Origin: Mycolicibacterium goodii
GTDB lineage: Bacteria > Actinomycetota > Actinomycetes > Mycobacteriales > Mycobacteriaceae
Assembly (NCBI RefSeq): GCF_001187505.1
Contig: NZ_CP012150.1
Location: forward strand, 5,490,048 to 5,554,047
Length of the DNA stretch: 64,000 nucleotides
Direction of reading: 5' to 3'
The position numbers were made by a program, and so were the translations under genes. The first letter of the stretch is position 1. Each line of letters opens with the position of its first letter. Of the stretch, positions 45,082 to 54,278 are shown in pieces. The notes beneath the pieces are model-generated. The model ran no database searches and was not told the origin of the DNA. It was given only the letters and a program-made list of their open reading frames with translations.

Positions 45082-46254
45082 CTACCGAGCCCGCATCAGG
45101 GCGTCATGGCACACCCGTACCGGATCGGCGACCGCACTGACCGACGCCCCGGCGATCCGTGCGGCCGCCCGGTAGCCCGGCGAGCCGAGCACCTCGCCGA
45201 CGGCCGCGGTCAGCGCGTCGGCGGTCAGTGGCCGTACCAGACGTGCGCTGCCTTGGCGCACAACACGATTGGCGATCTCCCACTGGTCACCGCCGCCGGG
45301 TACCACCACCATCGGCACGCCCGCCAGGAGGGTCTTGGACACCATTCCGTGACCACCACCGCAGATCACCACGTCGGCGTGGGTCAGCAGTTCGTCCTGA
45401 CGGCCCAGGCCGACGGCGGCCCACGGCGGCACGTCGGTGTCGGGGCCGGCCAGGCGCGACACCACCACGCGAGCGCCCGGCGGTAGGGTCTCCCCCGGGC
45501 GCAGGTACTCCAGCGCCATCTCGGCCATCCCCTGCGCGCCGGTGACCGCGGTGGACGGCGCGACCATCACCACCGGGCCATCGCCTTCGGGGATCTCCAG
45601 GACCGCCGAGGTGGGTTCGAAATGCAGCGGGCCGACGACGACGGCCTGGTCCGGCCAGTCCGGTCGCGGCACCTCCAGCGCGGGCAGGGTCGCGATGAGG
45701 CGGCGCAGCGGTCCGGGATCGTCGGCGGGCAGGCCGATGCCCACGCGCGCCTGCGCGCGCTGCGCCAGGCCCTTCTGCCACGACCGCGCGGTCATCGCAC
45801 GCATGACGGCGTCACGCAGCTTCCCGCGCACGCCCACCCCGGCCGCCAGCCCGCTGCCGATGGGCGGCAGGCCCTTGGACGGCAGGTACAGCGGATGCGG
45901 GTTCAGTTCGATCCACGGCAGGTCGAGCATCTCGGCGGCCATTCCGCCGCACGCCGTGATCACGTCGGACACGATCAGGTCCGGCGCGAGGTCCCGCAGC
46001 CGCGGCGCGTTCAGCATCGCCATGCGCGCCGCCCGCCGGTGGATCTTGGCGCCCGCGTCGGTGTCGTCGTCCTCGCCGGTCGGGTCGAGCCCGTCGAGTT
46101 CGACCGCGTCGACACCGGCCTCGCGTGCGGTCTGCAGCCATTCGACACCGGTCAGCAACGTGGGCTGATGGCCCGCGGCGAGGAACTTCAGGCACAACGC
46201 GAGGGCCGGGAAGGCATGCCCCGGATCAGGCCCGGCGACCACTGCTGTGCGCAC
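45082..46254 (-). CDS. Glycosyltransferase family 1 (MGT-like)
   Basis: A 390-residue GT-B fold enzyme resembling macrolide/UDP-glucuronosyl-type transferases. The N-terminus has GPDPGHAFPALALC; the C-terminal nucleotide-sugar region has ADVVICGGGHGMVSKTLLAGVPMVVVPGGGDQWEIA. It probably glycosylates a small hydrophobic acceptor; the acceptor is unknown. GTG 46254 (VRTAVVAGPDPGH) is chosen because a longer frame to 46299 would overlap the divergent epoxide hydrolase start. M. tuberculosis has the same gene here. Confidence 0.85.
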   Translation of the reverse strand: MRTAVVAGPDPGHAFPALALCLKFLAAGHQPTLLTGVEWLQTAREAGVDAVELDGLDPTGEDDDTDAGAKIHRRAARMAMLNAPRLRDLAPDLIVSDVITACGGMAAEMLDLPWIELNPHPLYLPSKGLPPIGSGLAAGVGVRGKLRDAVMRAMTARSWQKGLAQRAQARVGIGLPADDPGPLRRLIATLPALEVPRPDWPDQAVVVGPLHFEPTSAVLEIPEGDGPVVMVAPSTAVTGAQGMAEMALEYLRPGETLPPGARVVVSRLAGPDTDVPPWAAVGLGRQDELLTHADVVICGGGHGMVSKTLLAGVPMVVVPGGGDQWEIANRVVRQGSARLVRPLTADALTAAVGEVLGSPGYRAAARIAGASVSAVADPVRVCHDALMRAR

Positions 46255-46297
46255 CGGCCTACCCTGCCACAGCCCCGGCCCTCTAGGCTTTGCGGGC

Positions 46298-46726
46298 ATG
46301 GCTGATCAAACAACAGTGCAGAACCCGATCACCACGGTCGAGACGTTCCTCAACGCGCTGCAGGAGCAGGACTTCGACACCGCGGAGAACGCGCTGGCGC
46401 AGAACCTCGTCTACCAGAATGTGGGCCTGCCCACCATCTACGGTCGCAACCGCGCCATGAAGTTGTTCCGGTCCATGCAGGGACGCGCCGGTTTCGAGGT
46501 CAAGATCCACCGCAGCGCGGCCGACGGCGCCGCGGTGCTCAACGAACGCACCGATGCACTCACCTTCGGTCCGCTGCGTCTGCAGTTCTGGGTGTGCGGC
46601 GTGTTCGAGGTGCACGACGGCCGAATCACGCTGTGGCGTGACTACTTCGACTTCTTCGACATGCTCAAGGCGACCGTGCGCGGCCTGATCGGCATCGTCG
46701 TCCCGTCGCTGCGGGCAAAACTGTGA
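46298..46726 (+). CDS. ephG: Limonene-1,2-epoxide-hydrolase-like protein EphG
   Basis: A 142-residue protein of the SnoaL/limonene-epoxide hydrolase fold. It contains IYGRNRAMKLFRSM and the characteristic FEVHDGRITLWRDYFD, where Asp and Arg belong to the catalytic Asp-Arg-Asp arrangement. The tuberculosis EphG hydrolyses sterol-type epoxides. ATG 46298 is divergent from the glycosyltransferase. The next start overlaps its stop in GTGA. Confidence 0.87.
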   Translation: MADQTTVQNPITTVETFLNALQEQDFDTAENALAQNLVYQNVGLPTIYGRNRAMKLFRSMQGRAGFEVKIHRSAADGAAVLNERTDALTFGPLRLQFWVCGVFEVHDGRITLWRDYFDFFDMLKATVRGLIGIVVPSLRAKL

Positions 46727-47130
46727 GCGAGCGCACCAGGCCCAACGTCTGGGAGTACATCACCTACTGCTACGGACGGCGGCTCCCCGACTCGATGCGC
46801 GACTGGGTCCGCAACGACCTGGCAGGCAAGGGCGCGACCGTGCGCCTGATGGTGCGCATGGCCATCCCCGCGCTGATCATCCTGGCCCCGTTCTGGCTGA
46901 TCCCGACGACGCTGTACGTGCACATCAGCATGACGTTGCCGATCTTCATCCCGTTCGTGTTCTTCTCGCACGCGCTCAACAAGGTGTGGCGCCGGCACAT
47001 GCTGGCCAAACACGGCCTGAATCCCGGCCTGGTGGACGAGTTGTCACGTCAGAAGAACGCGCATATCCACCAGGCCTACATCGAGAAGTACGGGCCCCGC
47101 ACCGGGCCGCCGAGCAGCCACGACATCTGA
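46723..47130 (+). CDS. DUF5313 membrane protein
   Basis: A 135-residue protein from GTG 46723, overlapping ephG by four bases. It reads RPNVWEYITYCYGRRLPDSM at the start, matching the mycobacterial DUF5313 family, and has two hydrophobic segments in the middle (about 44-60 and 66-84) with a hydrophilic tail. Function unknown; coupling to ephG suggests a shared pathway. Confidence 0.72.
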   Translation: MSERTRPNVWEYITYCYGRRLPDSMRDWVRNDLAGKGATVRLMVRMAIPALIILAPFWLIPTTLYVHISMTLPIFIPFVFFSHALNKVWRRHMLAKHGLNPGLVDELSRQKNAHIHQAYIEKYGPRTGPPSSHDI

Positions 47131-47153
47131 ACCGTCCGGGTCGCCGGTCCGGC

Positions 47154-47978
47154 TCAGGCCCGGCGCAGGCGGCCGAGTTCGTCGAAGGCCTGCGCCCAGC
47201 CGATCAGCCGGTCGGTGGCGCCGGTGAGCTCGGTGCGGTAGCGCTGCTGGGACAGCGGGGCTGCCGGCCCACCGGGTGCCGCTCCGTTCACGCAGGACAC
47301 CAGTTGCGCTGCGGCGGTGACCATCTCGTTGTACTGCCGCACGCCCTGGTTGAGCTGTGCGGTGAACGCGTTGATGGTCGGCACCAGATGGGGCCGGGAA
47401 CCGGGCGCGTTGCTGACCGCACGTTCCATCGACACCACCTCGTTGGCGGTGGCCAGCATGGTGCCTGCGGCCTGGTTCGCCACCGTGGTGAGTTCGGCCA
47501 GTTCCTCGGCCGGCAGCATGCGGCCGCGCTCCATCACCCCGAGCAACGAGAACATGCCGCGCTCGGAGGCCAGCAGTGCCGACATGGGCTGGCGGGCAGC
47601 CGATCCCCACGGCGGAAGGCGGCGTCCGACGGTGGGCCGCTGAACCGGCAGCGGCGTGCGGCGCAGCCACCGGTAGCGCAGCCACGCCAGCGTGGCGGGG
47701 AACGCCGCGCCTGCGGCGATGGCGCCGGTGATGATCAGCACCCAGACCGGCGTGGTCCACGCGGCGAGCACCGCGGTGACGAACACCCAGAAACCCGTGG
47801 CCAGCGTGAAGAACACGCCGAGCCGCAGCGCCCACCGCCGCTTGCGCAGCAGCTTGGCGCGCGGATCGGCAGCCGCGTTGAGCTTGTCCGCCAACGCACC
47901 GGACACCTCGGCCGCGGTGTCGATCCCCCGCTGCAGCAGTGACCGCCAGGCTTCTGGTCGACCGGTCTTGATTGCCAT
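47154..47978 (-). CDS. pspM: Phage-shock membrane protein PspM
   Basis: A 274-residue membrane protein with two adjacent hydrophobic helices (about 52-96) and a long helical cytoplasmic region. In M. tuberculosis the equivalent (Rv2743c) binds PspA and ClgR in the envelope-stress response. It follows pspA by 18 bases. The pspN gene that completes the tuberculosis operon is not present here. Confidence 0.85.
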   Translation of the reverse strand: MAIKTGRPEAWRSLLQRGIDTAAEVSGALADKLNAAADPRAKLLRKRRWALRLGVFFTLATGFWVFVTAVLAAWTTPVWVLIITGAIAAGAAFPATLAWLRYRWLRRTPLPVQRPTVGRRLPPWGSAARQPMSALLASERGMFSLLGVMERGRMLPAEELAELTTVANQAAGTMLATANEVVSMERAVSNAPGSRPHLVPTINAFTAQLNQGVRQYNEMVTAAAQLVSCVNGAAPGGPAAPLSQQRYRTELTGATDRLIGWAQAFDELGRLRRA

Positions 47979-47996
47979 GCTCTCGAACTCGAATCT

Positions 47997-48830
47997 TTAC
48001 TGGCTGAGCGGGTTTTCGGGATTCGGCGGGGTCTGCGTGCCCGCCGGGTTGGCAGGTGTGGCCTGCGGGGAGGGCTGAGCCGATGTGGAACCGCCGCTGG
48101 GCAGCTGTTCCCCGCGCATCGAGGCGCGGATCTGCTCAAGGCGCGAATGTCCGGCCATCTGCACGCTGGCCTGCTGGATCTCCATCATGCGGCCCTGCAC
48201 CGAGTTCTGCGCCAGCTCGGCCTCGCCCATGGCGTTGGCGTACCGGCGTTCGATCTTCTGACGCACCTCGTCGAGGCTGGGCGTGGTGCCCGGCGCGGCC
48301 AGTTCGCTCATCGAGCGCAGCGACGAGCTGACCTGCTCCTGCATCTTGGCCTGCTCGAGCTGGCTGAGCAGCTTGGTGCGCTCGGCGATCTTCTGCTGCA
48401 GCATCATCGCGTTCTGCTCGACGGCCTTCTTGGCCTGCCCGGCGGCCTGCAGCGCCTGGTCGTGCAGCGCCTTGAGGTCCTCGACGCTCTGCTCGGCGGT
48501 CACCAACTGCGCGGCGAACGCCTCGGCGGCGTTGTTGTACTCGGTGGCCTTGGCGGTGTCACCGGCGGCGGTGGCCTGATCGGCCAGGGTGAGTGCCTGA
48601 CGCACATTCACCTGGAGCTTCTCGATGTCGGCGAGCTGACGGTTCAGCCGCATCTCCAGCTGCCGCTGGTTGCCGATGACCTGCGCGGCCTGCTGGGTGA
48701 GGGCCTGATGCTGGCGCTGCGCGTCCTCGATGGCCTGCTGGATCTGCACCTTCGGATCGGCGTACTCATCGACCTTGGAGCTGAACAGCGCCATCAGGTA
48801 CTTCCACGCCTTGACGAACGGATTGGCCAT
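47997..48830 (-). CDS. pspA: Phage-shock protein A (35-kDa antigen)
   Basis: A 277-residue PspA/IM30-family protein, almost entirely coiled coil up to about residue 220 ([20 protein letters not shown] at the start), with a Pro/Ser/Gln-rich C-terminal tail. It polymerises on stressed inner membranes and controls ClgR in mycobacteria. ATG 48830 begins the amphipathic membrane-binding helix. A 159-base gap separates it from clgR on the same strand and may hold a second promoter. Confidence 0.93.
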   Translation of the reverse strand: MANPFVKAWKYLMALFSSKVDEYADPKVQIQQAIEDAQRQHQALTQQAAQVIGNQRQLEMRLNRQLADIEKLQVNVRQALTLADQATAAGDTAKATEYNNAAEAFAAQLVTAEQSVEDLKALHDQALQAAGQAKKAVEQNAMMLQQKIAERTKLLSQLEQAKMQEQVSSSLRSMSELAAPGTTPSLDEVRQKIERRYANAMGEAELAQNSVQGRMMEIQQASVQMAGHSRLEQIRASMRGEQLPSGGSTSAQPSPQATPANPAGTQTPPNPENPLSQ

Positions 48831-48989
48831 GGGTTCATTCCGCCTTGTCTGTCGGGCCTAGTGCACAGGCCACATGTTCAGATTGCCGCAACTGCTTGTG
48901 GTGCCAACTTATCGGTTTCGGGCATGCCGACACAGCCCGTGCGCGGAAAGCGTGTCGGGGAGTTCCCGCGGATTCTGGGCCAACGGCGA

Positions 48990-49325
48990 TCAGGCGACCG
49001 CCATCGACACCTGCGGGATGACCACCTTGGTGGCCTCGTCGATCCGCCCCAGGTTGGCGACGGCGAGTTCCTCGGCGATCTGCTTGGCCTCGCGGCTGGC
49101 CATGTTCTCCCCTGCGTCGGTGAGCACCCGCGACAACGGCACGTCGAGTGCGTCGCAGATCGCGCTCAGCAACTCGCTGGACGCCTCCTTGCGGCCGCGT
49201 TCCACCTCCGACAGGTAACCGAGGCTCACCCTGGCCGCGTCGGACACCTCACGCAGGGTGCGTCCCTGATCCGTGCGGGCGTTGCGCAGCACGTCGCCAA
49301 TCACCTCGCGCAGCAATGCCGTCAT
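48990..49325 (-). CDS. clgR: Transcriptional regulator ClgR
   Basis: A 111-residue XRE-family activator of clpP, clpC and psp genes. The helix-turn-helix lies at about residues 22-62 ([22 protein letters not shown]). The C-terminus ends VSMAVA, a hydrophobic Ala-terminated tail like the one through which Clp proteases degrade ClgR in other actinobacteria. ATG 49325 is used because the family begins [14 protein letters not shown]; a longer frame to 49382 would start inside the SigE-type promoter. Confidence 0.9.
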   Translation of the reverse strand: MTALLREVIGDVLRNARTDQGRTLREVSDAARVSLGYLSEVERGRKEASSELLSAICDALDVPLSRVLTDAGENMASREAKQIAEELAVANLGRIDEATKVVIPQVSMAVA

Positions 49326-49369
49326 GATGCCCTCCTCAGGTGGACGTCGGCGGGTTTCGCTACATGCAG

Positions 49370-49396
49370 AACGTGCGCGCACACGCAGAGGTTCCC
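49370..49396 (-). promoter_or_regulatory. SigE-type promoter of clgR
   Basis: On the minus strand GGGAACCTC (49396-49388) is followed by CGTT (49373-49370) after 14 bases, close to the SigE consensus GGAAC...CGTT. It gives a leader of about 40 bases before clgR. It matches the known envelope-stress control of clgR-psp in M. tuberculosis. Confidence 0.7.
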
Positions 49397-49472
49397 AGCA
49401 ATCCCCAAGTTGTGGGATGTGTTACGGACATGTCCCACGGACGCCGCGGGGATCGGTTCGACGGTCCGGATA

Positions 49473-49961
49473 TCACTGCTGCTCGACGAGCGCCCGCAGC
49501 CGCGAGATGGCCTCGTTGACCGCGGCCACGCGGATATCCCAGCGCGAACCCGACAACGCCAACTCGACGACGTGGGTGTCGATGGGCCCGGCCAACCCGA
49601 GGAACACCGTGCCGGGCGGATGCCCGCCGTGCGCCTCCGGGCCGGCCACCCCGGTCAGGCTCACGCCCCAGGTGGCGGCGCAGCGCTGCCGCGCCCCGAC
49701 CGCCAGCGCGCGGGCCGTCGGCGCCGAAACCGGCCCCACCGCGTCGAGCACCTGGGGCGCCACGCCGGCCAGCCAGATCTTGGTGTCCTCGGTGTAGGTG
49801 ATCAGCCCGCCGTGCAGCACCGCGCTGGCACCGGGGACACCGGCGAGGGTGGCCGCCAGCAGGCCGGCCGTCAGCGACTCGGCAGTGGCCACGCTCTGGC
49901 CGTAGACCGTCAGATCCGCCACGAGGGCGCGTGCGTCGTCAGTCAGCAGCGGGTCGTCCAC
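49473..49961 (-). CDS. CinA C-terminal domain protein (nicotinamide-nucleotide amidase type)
   Basis: A 162-residue protein equal to the stand-alone CinA/PncC domain: TAESLTAGLLAATLAGVPGA with the likely catalytic Ser, then GLITYTEDTK and SLTGVAGPEAHGG. Related enzymes deamidate NMN to NaMN. GTG 49961 overlaps pgsA3 by 23 bases; ATG 49997 is an alternative with a 59-base overlap. The gene is absent between pgsA3 and clgR in M. tuberculosis but is common there in other actinobacteria. Confidence 0.85.
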   Translation of the reverse strand: MDDPLLTDDARALVADLTVYGQSVATAESLTAGLLAATLAGVPGASAVLHGGLITYTEDTKIWLAGVAPQVLDAVGPVSAPTARALAVGARQRCAATWGVSLTGVAGPEAHGGHPPGTVFLGLAGPIDTHVVELALSGSRWDIRVAAVNEAISRLRALVEQQ

Positions 49962-50544
49962 GGGAATCCCTGATCGCCGAAACCACGTAGTCAGCACCGG
50001 TGAGCACGGTGAGCACCACCGCTGCCCACATGATCGCCCACGCCACGGTGGTCCACAACGGTGGCCACGAGTACAGGGGCATCACGAACAGTCCGATCGC
50101 CACGGCCTGAACCGTGGTCTTGAGCTTCCCACCGCGACTCGCCGGAATGACCCCGTGACGCAGCACCGCGAAACGCATGACGGTGATGCCGATCTCACGC
50201 GCGAGGACCACCACGGTCACCCACCAGGGCAGATCCCCCAGCATCGACAGCCCGATCAGCGCTGCGCCGATGAGCGCCTTGTCGGCGATGGGATCGGCCA
50301 AGGTGCCGAACTCGGTGACCATGCCGTAGCTGCGTGCCAGCGCCCCGTCGAACCGGTCGGTGATGACCGCGACCGCGAACACCGCGAAAGCAGCCATCCG
50401 CCAGCCGAATTCATGGCCGCCGTCGGTGAAGAGGAAAACCAGGAACACCGGTACGAGAACCAGGCGTATGCCGGTGAGCACATTGGCGAGGTTGGCCACG
50501 CGCGCACGCGGGACCACCGGATCGGTTGAAGGTTGCCCCGGCAC
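49939..50544 (-). CDS. pgsA3: CDP-alcohol phosphatidyltransferase PgsA3
   Basis: A 201-residue membrane enzyme, probably a phosphatidylglycerol-phosphate synthase. The CDP-alcohol motif DG-x2-AR-x8-G-x3-D-x3-D is present as DGALARSYGMVTEFGTLADP followed by IAD. Four to six helices follow. GTG 50544 (VPGQPSTDPVVPRARVANLAN) is the start closest to the family length; the longer frame would cross argA. It is divergent from argA across 42 bases. Confidence 0.88.
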   Translation of the reverse strand: MPGQPSTDPVVPRARVANLANVLTGIRLVLVPVFLVFLFTDGGHEFGWRMAAFAVFAVAVITDRFDGALARSYGMVTEFGTLADPIADKALIGAALIGLSMLGDLPWWVTVVVLAREIGITVMRFAVLRHGVIPASRGGKLKTTVQAVAIGLFVMPLYSWPPLWTTVAWAIMWAAVVLTVLTGADYVVSAIRDSRGRPAAD

Positions 50545-50586
50545 CGAAACAGAATATCGGTTGCCGAAACCGATACCCTTCCACCT

Positions 50587-51120
50587 GTGAACGCAGGCGA
50601 GAACCAGGGCCAGAACGAACCGGCCGAGGGTCCCGTCGTGCGGCGCGCGCGCACCTCGGATGTTCCCGGCATCAAGGCACTCGTCGACATCTATGCGGGC
50701 AAGATTTTGCTCGAGAAGAACCTGGTGACGCTGTACGAGGCGGTCCAGGAGTTCTGGGTGGCCGAACTCGATGACGAGATCGTCGGTTGCGGCGCGCTGC
50801 ACGTGTTGTGGTCCGACCTCGGCGAGGTGCGCACGGTGGCGGTGCATCCGAAGGTCCGCGGCACCGGTGTCGGCCACCGGTTGGTGAACCGCCTGCTCGA
50901 CGTCGCGCGGGAACTGCACCTCGAGCGGATCTTCGTGCTGACCTTCGAGGTCGAGTTCTTCGCCAAGCACGGGTTCGCCGAGATCGACGGCACCCCGGTC
51001 ACCGCCGAGGTGTTCGAGGAGATGTGCCGCTCCTATGACACCGGTGTCGCGGAGTTCCTCGACCTGTCCTACGTCAAACCCAACACCCTCGGCAACACGC
51101 GAATGTTGTTGACGCTGTAG
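50587..51120 (+). CDS. argA: Amino-acid N-acetyltransferase ArgA
   Basis: A 177-residue GNAT-family enzyme that acetylates glutamate for arginine synthesis; this short form, without the kinase-like domain, is the mycobacterial type. The acetyl-CoA motif is VAVHPKVRGTGVGHRLV, with EVEFFAKHGF later. GTG 50587 has no better alternative upstream. A hairpin terminator follows its stop. Confidence 0.9.
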   Translation: MNAGENQGQNEPAEGPVVRRARTSDVPGIKALVDIYAGKILLEKNLVTLYEAVQEFWVAELDDEIVGCGALHVLWSDLGEVRTVAVHPKVRGTGVGHRLVNRLLDVARELHLERIFVLTFEVEFFAKHGFAEIDGTPVTAEVFEEMCRSYDTGVAEFLDLSYVKPNTLGNTRMLLTL

Positions 51121-51139
51121 GGCCCTCAAGTGAGGGCCC
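51120..51139. terminator. Bidirectional terminator between argA and ftsK
   Basis: GGGCCCTCA and TGAGGGCCC form a perfect nine-base inverted repeat with two bases between (eight pairs and a four-base loop in practice). It starts at the last base of the argA stop and lies nine bases from the ftsK stop. It lacks a T-run, as mycobacterial hairpin terminators often do. Confidence 0.75.
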
Positions 51140-51148
51140 GACAGCGGC

Positions 51149-53779
51149 TCAGAATTCCTCGTCGTCCTCGGGTTCGGCACCGTTGGCGTCGGCGCCGCCG
51201 CGGATCAGCGCGAGCGTGCCGGCCAGGTCCTCGGGTTTCACCAGCACCTCGCGGGCCTTGGAACCCTCGGAAGGGCCGACGATCCCGCGGGTCTCCATCA
51301 GGTCCATCAGGCGGCCGGCCTTGGCGAAGCCGACGCGCAGCTTGCGCTGCAGCATCGACGTCGAACCGAACTGCGACGACACCACGAGTTCGACGGCCTG
51401 CAGGAACACATCGAGGTCGTCACCGATGTCGGGGTCGACGTCCTTGCGCTCGCCGGCCTTGACGGCGGTGACGCCTTCGACGAACTCGGGCTCGGCCTGT
51501 TCCTTGGTGGCCGCGACGACCGCGTGGATCTCCTCGTCGGTGATGAACGCGCCCTGCATGCGGATGGGCTTGTTGGCGCCCATCGGCAGGAACAGCCCGT
51601 CGCCCATGCCGATGAGCTTCTCGGCGCCCGCCTGGTCGAGGATGACGCGGCTGTCGGTGAGCGACGAGGTCGCGAAGGCCAGTCGCGACGGCACGTTGGT
51701 CTTGATCAGACCGGTCACCACGTCGACCGAGGGCCGCTGCGTCGCGAGCACCAGGTGGATACCGGCCGCACGCGCCTTCTGCGTGATGCGCACGATGGCG
51801 TCCTCGACGTCGCGCGGCGCGGTCATCATGAGATCGGCGAGCTCGTCGACGATCGCCACGATGTACGGGTACGGCTTGTACACGCGCTCGCTGCCGAGCG
51901 GCGTGGTGATCTCACCGGACCGCACCTTCTCGTTGAAGACGTCGATGTGGCGCACCCGGGACGCCTGCATGTCCTGATAGCGCTGTTCCATCTCCTCGAC
52001 GAGCCACCCCAGCGCCGCGGCGGCCTTCTTCGGCTCGGTGATGATCGGGGTGATGAGGTGCGGGATGCCTTCGTAGGGCGTCAGTTCCACCATCTTGGGG
52101 TCGATCAGGATCATCCTGACCTCTTCCGGGGTGGCCCGCGCCAGCAGAGACACCAGCATCGAGTTGACGAAGCTCGACTTACCCGAACCGGTCGAGCCGG
52201 CCACCAGCAGATGCGGCATCTTCGCGAGGTTGGCCGAGACGAAGTCGCCCTCGATGTCCTTGCCGAGCCCGATCACCAGCGGGTGGTGGTCGCGGCGGGT
52301 GCTCGGTGCGGTGAGCACGTCGGACAGCCGCACCATCTCGCGGTCGGTGTTGGGCACCTCGATACCCACCGCGGACTTGCCCGGGATGGGTGCGAGCATG
52401 CGCACACTCTCGGTGGCCACGGCGTAGGCGATGTTGCGGTGCAGCGCGGTGATTTTCTCGACCTTGACGCCGGGCCCGAGTTCGACCTCGTAGCGGGTGA
52501 CGGTCGGGCCGCGGGTGCAGCCGGTGACGGCGGCGTCGACCTTGAACTGCTCCAGCACCGATGTGATCGCGTCGGTCATCTGATCGTTGGCGGCAGTCCG
52601 CAGTTTCGGCGGGTCGCCCGCGATCAGCAGGTCCAGCGACGGCAGGGCGTAGGGCCCTTCGACGACCCGGTCGATGACGAGGGTCTCGTCGGGCTTCTTC
52701 GCCGCTTTCGCGGCCTCGGGTTTCTTCCGGCGCGGTGTGACGGCCGGTTCCGGGACGGTCGGTGCGTCTTCGAGCGGGTAGTTGTCCATCGGCGTGCCCG
52801 CGGGCGCCTTGGGCGCCTCGATGGCCGCCATGGGCCCGGTGCCGGGCCAGGTCTTCGCCGCCTCGTCGGGGTTCTCGGCGTCGTAGTAGCCGTCGGAGAA
52901 GTCGTCTTCCCGGTCGCGGTGGCGCGCGTCCTCCCCGTCGCTGCCGTACTCGCCGTCGTACTCGTCGTAGTCGCCCTCGTAGTCCTCGTAGTCCTCGTGG
53001 TCCTCGTCGCGGAACCCGCGCGCGCTGAACATCGCGCGGACGGTCGAGGGCACCTCACGGATCGTGGTGCCGGTGAGCAGCAGCAGCCCGAACAGCACAC
53101 CGATGAACAGCAACGGTGCGGCGATCCACGGGGTCACGCCGTCGGAGAGCGGTCCGCCGATGGCGAATCCGACGAATCCGGCAGCGCCGCGGCGACCGTC
53201 CGGGTCGGTGGGTGAACCGGCCCACAGATGCCACAGACCGAGCGCAGGCAGCGCGATCATCGCGGCCCCGAGGATCAGCCGGGGCCGTGCCTCGGGATCG
53301 GGTTCGGAGCGCATCAGCACGACGGCGACGGCGCCGAGGAGCACGGGTACCAGCATCACCGGTCCGCCGACCAGCGTGCGCAACCCGGTGTCGATCCACG
53401 CGCCCACCGGTCGGGCCGCGTCGAACCAGCAACTCGCGGCCACCACGACCGCGATGCCGAGCAGCGCGAGCGCGATGCCGTCGCGGCGGTGCCCCGGCTC
53501 GATGTCACGGGCACGGCCAACGGAACGGGCGGTCGAGCCAGCCCCCTTGGCGAGCATGAGCCATCCGGCGCGGGCACCTTGCCCCAACTTGTGACCTGCG
53601 AGTGCGACCGGCGAGACCTGACTGCGCCGGGCGGGCTTGCGACGCTGTTGGGGCGCCGGACGGGTCGGCGGCTTGCGCCTGCCCGCGCTCTGCGAGCCCG
53701 CGGCCCGTGACCTGCCCGAAGACCTGCTCGTAGAGCTGCCCGAACGCGCCCCGGAGCGGGCGGCGGTCTTGTTAGCCAT
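51149..53779 (-). CDS. ftsK: DNA translocase FtsK
   Basis: An 876-residue cell-division and chromosome-segregation motor. A basic N-terminus (MANKTAARSGARSGSSTSRS) leads into four transmembrane helices between about residues 98 and 255. An acidic Tyr/Asp-rich linker follows (about 270-320). The ATPase has Walker A VAGSTGSGKSS and Walker B IVAIVDELADLMM. The C-terminal gamma winged-helix domain (SSQFGSTSMLQRKLRVGFAK) reads KOPS sequences. ATG 53779 is chosen; a longer frame to 54142 crosses the divergent promoter and monooxygenase gene. Confidence 0.95.
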   Translation of the reverse strand: MANKTAARSGARSGSSTSRSSGRSRAAGSQSAGRRKPPTRPAPQQRRKPARRSQVSPVALAGHKLGQGARAGWLMLAKGAGSTARSVGRARDIEPGHRRDGIALALLGIAVVVAASCWFDAARPVGAWIDTGLRTLVGGPVMLVPVLLGAVAVVLMRSEPDPEARPRLILGAAMIALPALGLWHLWAGSPTDPDGRRGAAGFVGFAIGGPLSDGVTPWIAAPLLFIGVLFGLLLLTGTTIREVPSTVRAMFSARGFRDEDHEDYEDYEGDYDEYDGEYGSDGEDARHRDREDDFSDGYYDAENPDEAAKTWPGTGPMAAIEAPKAPAGTPMDNYPLEDAPTVPEPAVTPRRKKPEAAKAAKKPDETLVIDRVVEGPYALPSLDLLIAGDPPKLRTAANDQMTDAITSVLEQFKVDAAVTGCTRGPTVTRYEVELGPGVKVEKITALHRNIAYAVATESVRMLAPIPGKSAVGIEVPNTDREMVRLSDVLTAPSTRRDHHPLVIGLGKDIEGDFVSANLAKMPHLLVAGSTGSGKSSFVNSMLVSLLARATPEEVRMILIDPKMVELTPYEGIPHLITPIITEPKKAAAALGWLVEEMEQRYQDMQASRVRHIDVFNEKVRSGEITTPLGSERVYKPYPYIVAIVDELADLMMTAPRDVEDAIVRITQKARAAGIHLVLATQRPSVDVVTGLIKTNVPSRLAFATSSLTDSRVILDQAGAEKLIGMGDGLFLPMGANKPIRMQGAFITDEEIHAVVAATKEQAEPEFVEGVTAVKAGERKDVDPDIGDDLDVFLQAVELVVSSQFGSTSMLQRKLRVGFAKAGRLMDLMETRGIVGPSEGSKAREVLVKPEDLAGTLALIRGGADANGAEPEDDEEF

Positions 53780-53943
53780 GTCCGCAAGCCTAGTCGCATT
53801 GGCCCCAGAATCACCATCAGCCACACAGGTCACAGGCCGGTATCGATGACGACTCGGGCAGGTGAACCGATTCCCGGCGTGATTTTCTCGGTAGGCTGGA
53901 CACCCGTCCAGCGATTGTTGTGTGAGCAAGGAGCCGTGCGCAT

Positions 53944-54258
53944 ATGCCCGTAGTCGTCGTCGCCACCCTGAAGGCCAAGCCCGAGTCCGTCGATGCCGTC
54001 CGCGAGGCCTGCACCAAGGCGATCGTCGCGGTCCACGACGAACCGGGCTGCGAGCTCTACGCGCTGCACGAATCCGACGGCACCTTCGTGTTCGTCGAGC
54101 AGTGGGCCGACGCCGATGCGCTCGCGACGCACGGCAAAGCACCCGCCATCGGGACGCTCTTCGGCGCCATCGGCGACCTGCTCGACGGTGCCCCCGACAT
54201 CAAGACCCTGCAGCCCGTCGTCGCAGGCGATCCCGCCAAAGGCCGCCTGCGTCCGTAG
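53944..54258 (+). CDS. Antibiotic biosynthesis monooxygenase (ABM) domain protein
   Basis: A 104-residue dimeric alpha/beta-barrel protein: [32 protein letters not shown] and [13 protein letters not shown] are typical of the ABM family. Members are cofactor-free monooxygenases or stress proteins; the substrate is unknown. It precedes an SDR gene, as in M. tuberculosis (Rv2749-Rv2750), and is divergent from ftsK across 164 bases. Confidence 0.85.
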   Translation: MPVVVVATLKAKPESVDAVREACTKAIVAVHDEPGCELYALHESDGTFVFVEQWADADALATHGKAPAIGTLFGAIGDLLDGAPDIKTLQPVVAGDPAKGRLRP

Positions 54259-54278
54259 TCGAGTCCTCAGGAGCATCG

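Noticed and set aside
51524..53215. 563-codon open frame antisense to ftsK
   Set aside because: Antisense of the FtsK ATPase domain, without any domain of its own.
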